This document shows, piece by piece, positions 62,435-64,000 of a stretch of 64,000 nt of DNA. A program made the position numbers and the translations under genes. Position 1 is the stretch's first letter. Each line of letters begins with the position of its first letter. The notes below the pieces were generated by a model. The model was given only the letters and a program-made list of their open reading frames with translations. It was not told where the DNA came from and made no database searches. Source of the DNA: Rhodospirillales bacterium (GTDB taxonomy: Bacteria > Pseudomonadota > Alphaproteobacteria > Acetobacterales > Acetobacteraceae). The DNA is taken from NCBI GenBank assembly GCA_017304945.1, contig JAFKLG010000074.1, positions 53,338-117,337 of the forward strand, read 5' to 3'.

Positions 62435-64000
62435 TGGCGCCGCCGGATCCGGAGCGCCGGCGCCTGGCCGCGATGCGGGCGGGCACCGAGGACTGGCGCG
62501 GCTGGGGCCCGTATGTCAGCGAGCGACAATGGGGCACCGTGCGGGAGGACTACAGCGCCGATGGCGATGCCTGGGCCTATCTGCCGCACGACCATGCGCG
62601 CAGCCGTGCCTATCGCTGGGGCGAGGACGGGATCGGCGGGTTCTGCGACGACCGGCAGTTGCTGTGCGTGTCGCTCGCGCTGTGGAACGGCGCCGATCCG
62701 ATCCTCAAGGAGCGGCTGTTCGGCCTGACCAACGCGCAGGGCAATCACGGCGAGGACGTCAAGGAACTCTACTATTTCCTCGATGCGGTGCCGAGCCATG
62801 CGTATCAGCGGATGCTGTACAAGCTGCCTCAGGCGGCGTTTCCGTATGACCGGCTGATCGCCGAGAATGCAGCGCGCACCCGCGACCAGCCCGAATTCGA
62901 GCTGATCGACACCGGCGTGTTCGACGACGACCGCTACTTCGACGTCGAGATCGAATGGGCGAAAGCGACGCCTACCGACATCCTGATGCGGGTCACCGCA
63001 TACAATCGCGGGCCGGTTTCGGCGCCGCTGACGCTGCTGCCGCAGGCCTGGTTCCGCAACGTCTGGAGCTGGTCCGACAGCTTCGCCCGCCCGGTCATGC
63101 GGGAGGACCGGCGCGGCGAGGTGGTGGGCCAGCACGATCAGTTGGGCGATTTCGCGCTCGCCTTCGAGCAGCCAGACCGGCTGCTGTTCTGCGACAACGA
63201 CACCAACGGGGCGCGGCTGTACGGCGTGCCCAACGCGGCCGGCCACTACTACAAGGACGGCGTCGACGCCTTCGTCGTCCATGCCGATCGGGCTGCCGTG
63301 AATCCGGAGGTGGAGGGCACCAAGGTGGCCGGCCTGTATCGCCGCGAGGTGCCGGCCGGCGGCAGCGTCACGGGGCGGCTGCGCCTGGCCGTCGGCACGG
63401 GCGCGGCGCCCGGCTTCGATGCCTTCGATGCGGTGATCGCCGCGCGGCGCGAGGACGCGGACGCGTTCTACGCCACGCTGCAGGCGGGGATCGACGACCC
63501 GGACATGCGCCTCGTGCAGCGCCAGGCCTTCGCCGGCCTGCTGTGGAGCAAGCAGTTCTACCATTTCGACGTGGCCGAATGGCTGGACGGCGATCCGCGC
63601 CAGCCGACCCCGCCGCCGGACCGCCGGGAGGGGCGCAACGCCGCCTGGCGCCATCTGAGCGCGGCCGACATCATCGCCATGCCGGACACCTGGGAATATC
63701 CCTGGTTCGCCGCCTGGGACCTGGCCTTCCACTGCGTCAGCCTGTCGCTGGTCGACCCGGAATTCGCCAAGTCGCAGCTTCTGCTGCTGAGCCAGTGCTG
63801 GATGATGCATCCGAACGGGCAGTTGCCGGCCTATGAATGGGCGTTCGGCGACGTCAATCCGCCGGTGCAGGCCTGGGCGGCGCTCGCCGTCTACGACAAC
63901 GACCGGCGCTGGAACGACGGCCGTGCCGACATCGACTTCCTGCAGCGCATCTTCCACAAGCTGCTGCTGAACTTCACCTGGTGGGTGAACCGCAAGGACG
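62434..64000 (+). CDS. MGH1/GH63-like glucosidase, 3' end outside window
   Basis: At least 522 residues, open to the last base of the window; family members are about 880. The start MAPPDPERRRLAAMRAGTED, then WRGWGPYVSERQWGTVREDYS, matches the N-terminus of bacterial proteins annotated as glucosidase (MGH1-like GH63). Further landmarks: ERLFGLTNAQGNHGEDVKEL, YKLPQAAFPYDRL, PDTWEYPWFAAWDLAFHCVS (with the acidic Asp of the (alpha/alpha)6 barrel) and QLPAYEWAFGDVNPPVQAWA. It probably cleaves an alpha-glucoside or glucosylglycerate-like substrate. The second catalytic acid would lie beyond the window. It begins one base into the thioesterase stop codon. Confidence 0.88.
   Translation, partial: MAPPDPERRRLAAMRAGTEDWRGWGPYVSERQWGTVREDYSADGDAWAYLPHDHARSRAYRWGEDGIGGFCDDRQLLCVSLALWNGADPILKERLFGLTNAQGNHGEDVKELYYFLDAVPSHAYQRMLYKLPQAAFPYDRLIAENAARTRDQPEFELIDTGVFDDDRYFDVEIEWAKATPTDILMRVTAYNRGPVSAPLTLLPQAWFRNVWSWSDSFARPVMREDRRGEVVGQHDQLGDFALAFEQPDRLLFCDNDTNGARLYGVPNAAGHYYKDGVDAFVVHADRAAVNPEVEGTKVAGLYRREVPAGGSVTGRLRLAVGTGAAPGFDAFDAVIAARREDADAFYATLQAGIDDPDMRLVQRQAFAGLLWSKQFYHFDVAEWLDGDPRQPTPPPDRREGRNAAWRHLSAADIIAMPDTWEYPWFAAWDLAFHCVSLSLVDPEFAKSQLLLLSQCWMMHPNGQLPAYEWAFGDVNPPVQAWAALAVYDNDRRWNDGRADIDFLQRIFHKLLLNFTWWVNRKD

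Overview
The window is about 64 kb of very GC-rich bacterial chromosome. It has dense gene packing, many 1-4 bp start/stop overlaps and few noncoding gaps. Gene content points to an alphaproteobacterium, most likely near the Acetobacteraceae/Rhodospirillales. Supporting signs are the aminotransferase-hom-(glpX)-recJ neighbourhood, sucA-sucB-lpdA, a DUF2852 protein, and palindromic intergenic repeats of the type ATGGCCGGG-N5-CCCGGCCAT. The family-level placement is inference. No insertion sequence, transposase, phage gene or CRISPR array was seen.

Layout. 1-3192: end of an OmpA-like protein, an AlaC-type aminotransferase and homoserine dehydrogenase. 3193-9060: a three-gene glycosyltransferase block sitting between hom and glpX. 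9133-12056: glpX, recJ and tRNA-Glu(TTC). 12373-21780 (minus): a seven-gene operon for a dipeptide/oligopeptide-type ABC importer plus an HyuA/HyuB hydantoinase (oxoprolinase-like) pair, with a divergent GntR/FCD regulator at 22158. 22962-27898: a 2-hydroxy/2-keto acid cluster with two ketopantoate-reductase paralogues, an Ldh2-type dehydrogenase, an aldo/keto reductase and a histidine phosphatase. 27998-31120: HxlR regulator plus MATE pump, and an unknown RNase-H-fold-like protein.

31231-39326: an FNR/FixK-like box, an aldehyde dehydrogenase, a BudC-like acetoin reductase, a divergent epimerase/HTH regulator pair, NIPSNAP, propionyl-CoA synthetase and another SDR. 39347-46195: an unknown regulator-like protein diverging from a DegT aminotransferase, a GMC oxidoreductase and two sugar porters, which looks like an oxidise-then-transaminate cassette. 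46326-46943: DUF2852 gene with a strong promoter-overlapping inverted repeat.

47390-54703: the 2-oxoglutarate dehydrogenase operon sucA-sucB-lpdA with pdxA overlapping its end. Its noncoding DNA is unusual: four tandem hairpins before sucA, and palindromic elements plus a 30-bp minisatellite between sucB and lpdA. 54757-58294: class III aminotransferase, Lrp regulator and FAD amino-acid oxidase-like protein. 58373-61852: two divergent GNAT paralogues, a PuuD-like hydrolase and a zinc-ribbon membrane protein. 61997-64000: a thioesterase and the start of an MGH1/GH63-like glucosidase cut by the window end.

Most genes are ordinary metabolism. The parts that deserve attention are the glycosyltransferase block with its repeated beta-rich domain, the DegT/GMC/porter cassette, and the structured noncoding DNA of the odh operon. 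All functions are assigned by reading translated motifs; no database search was run.
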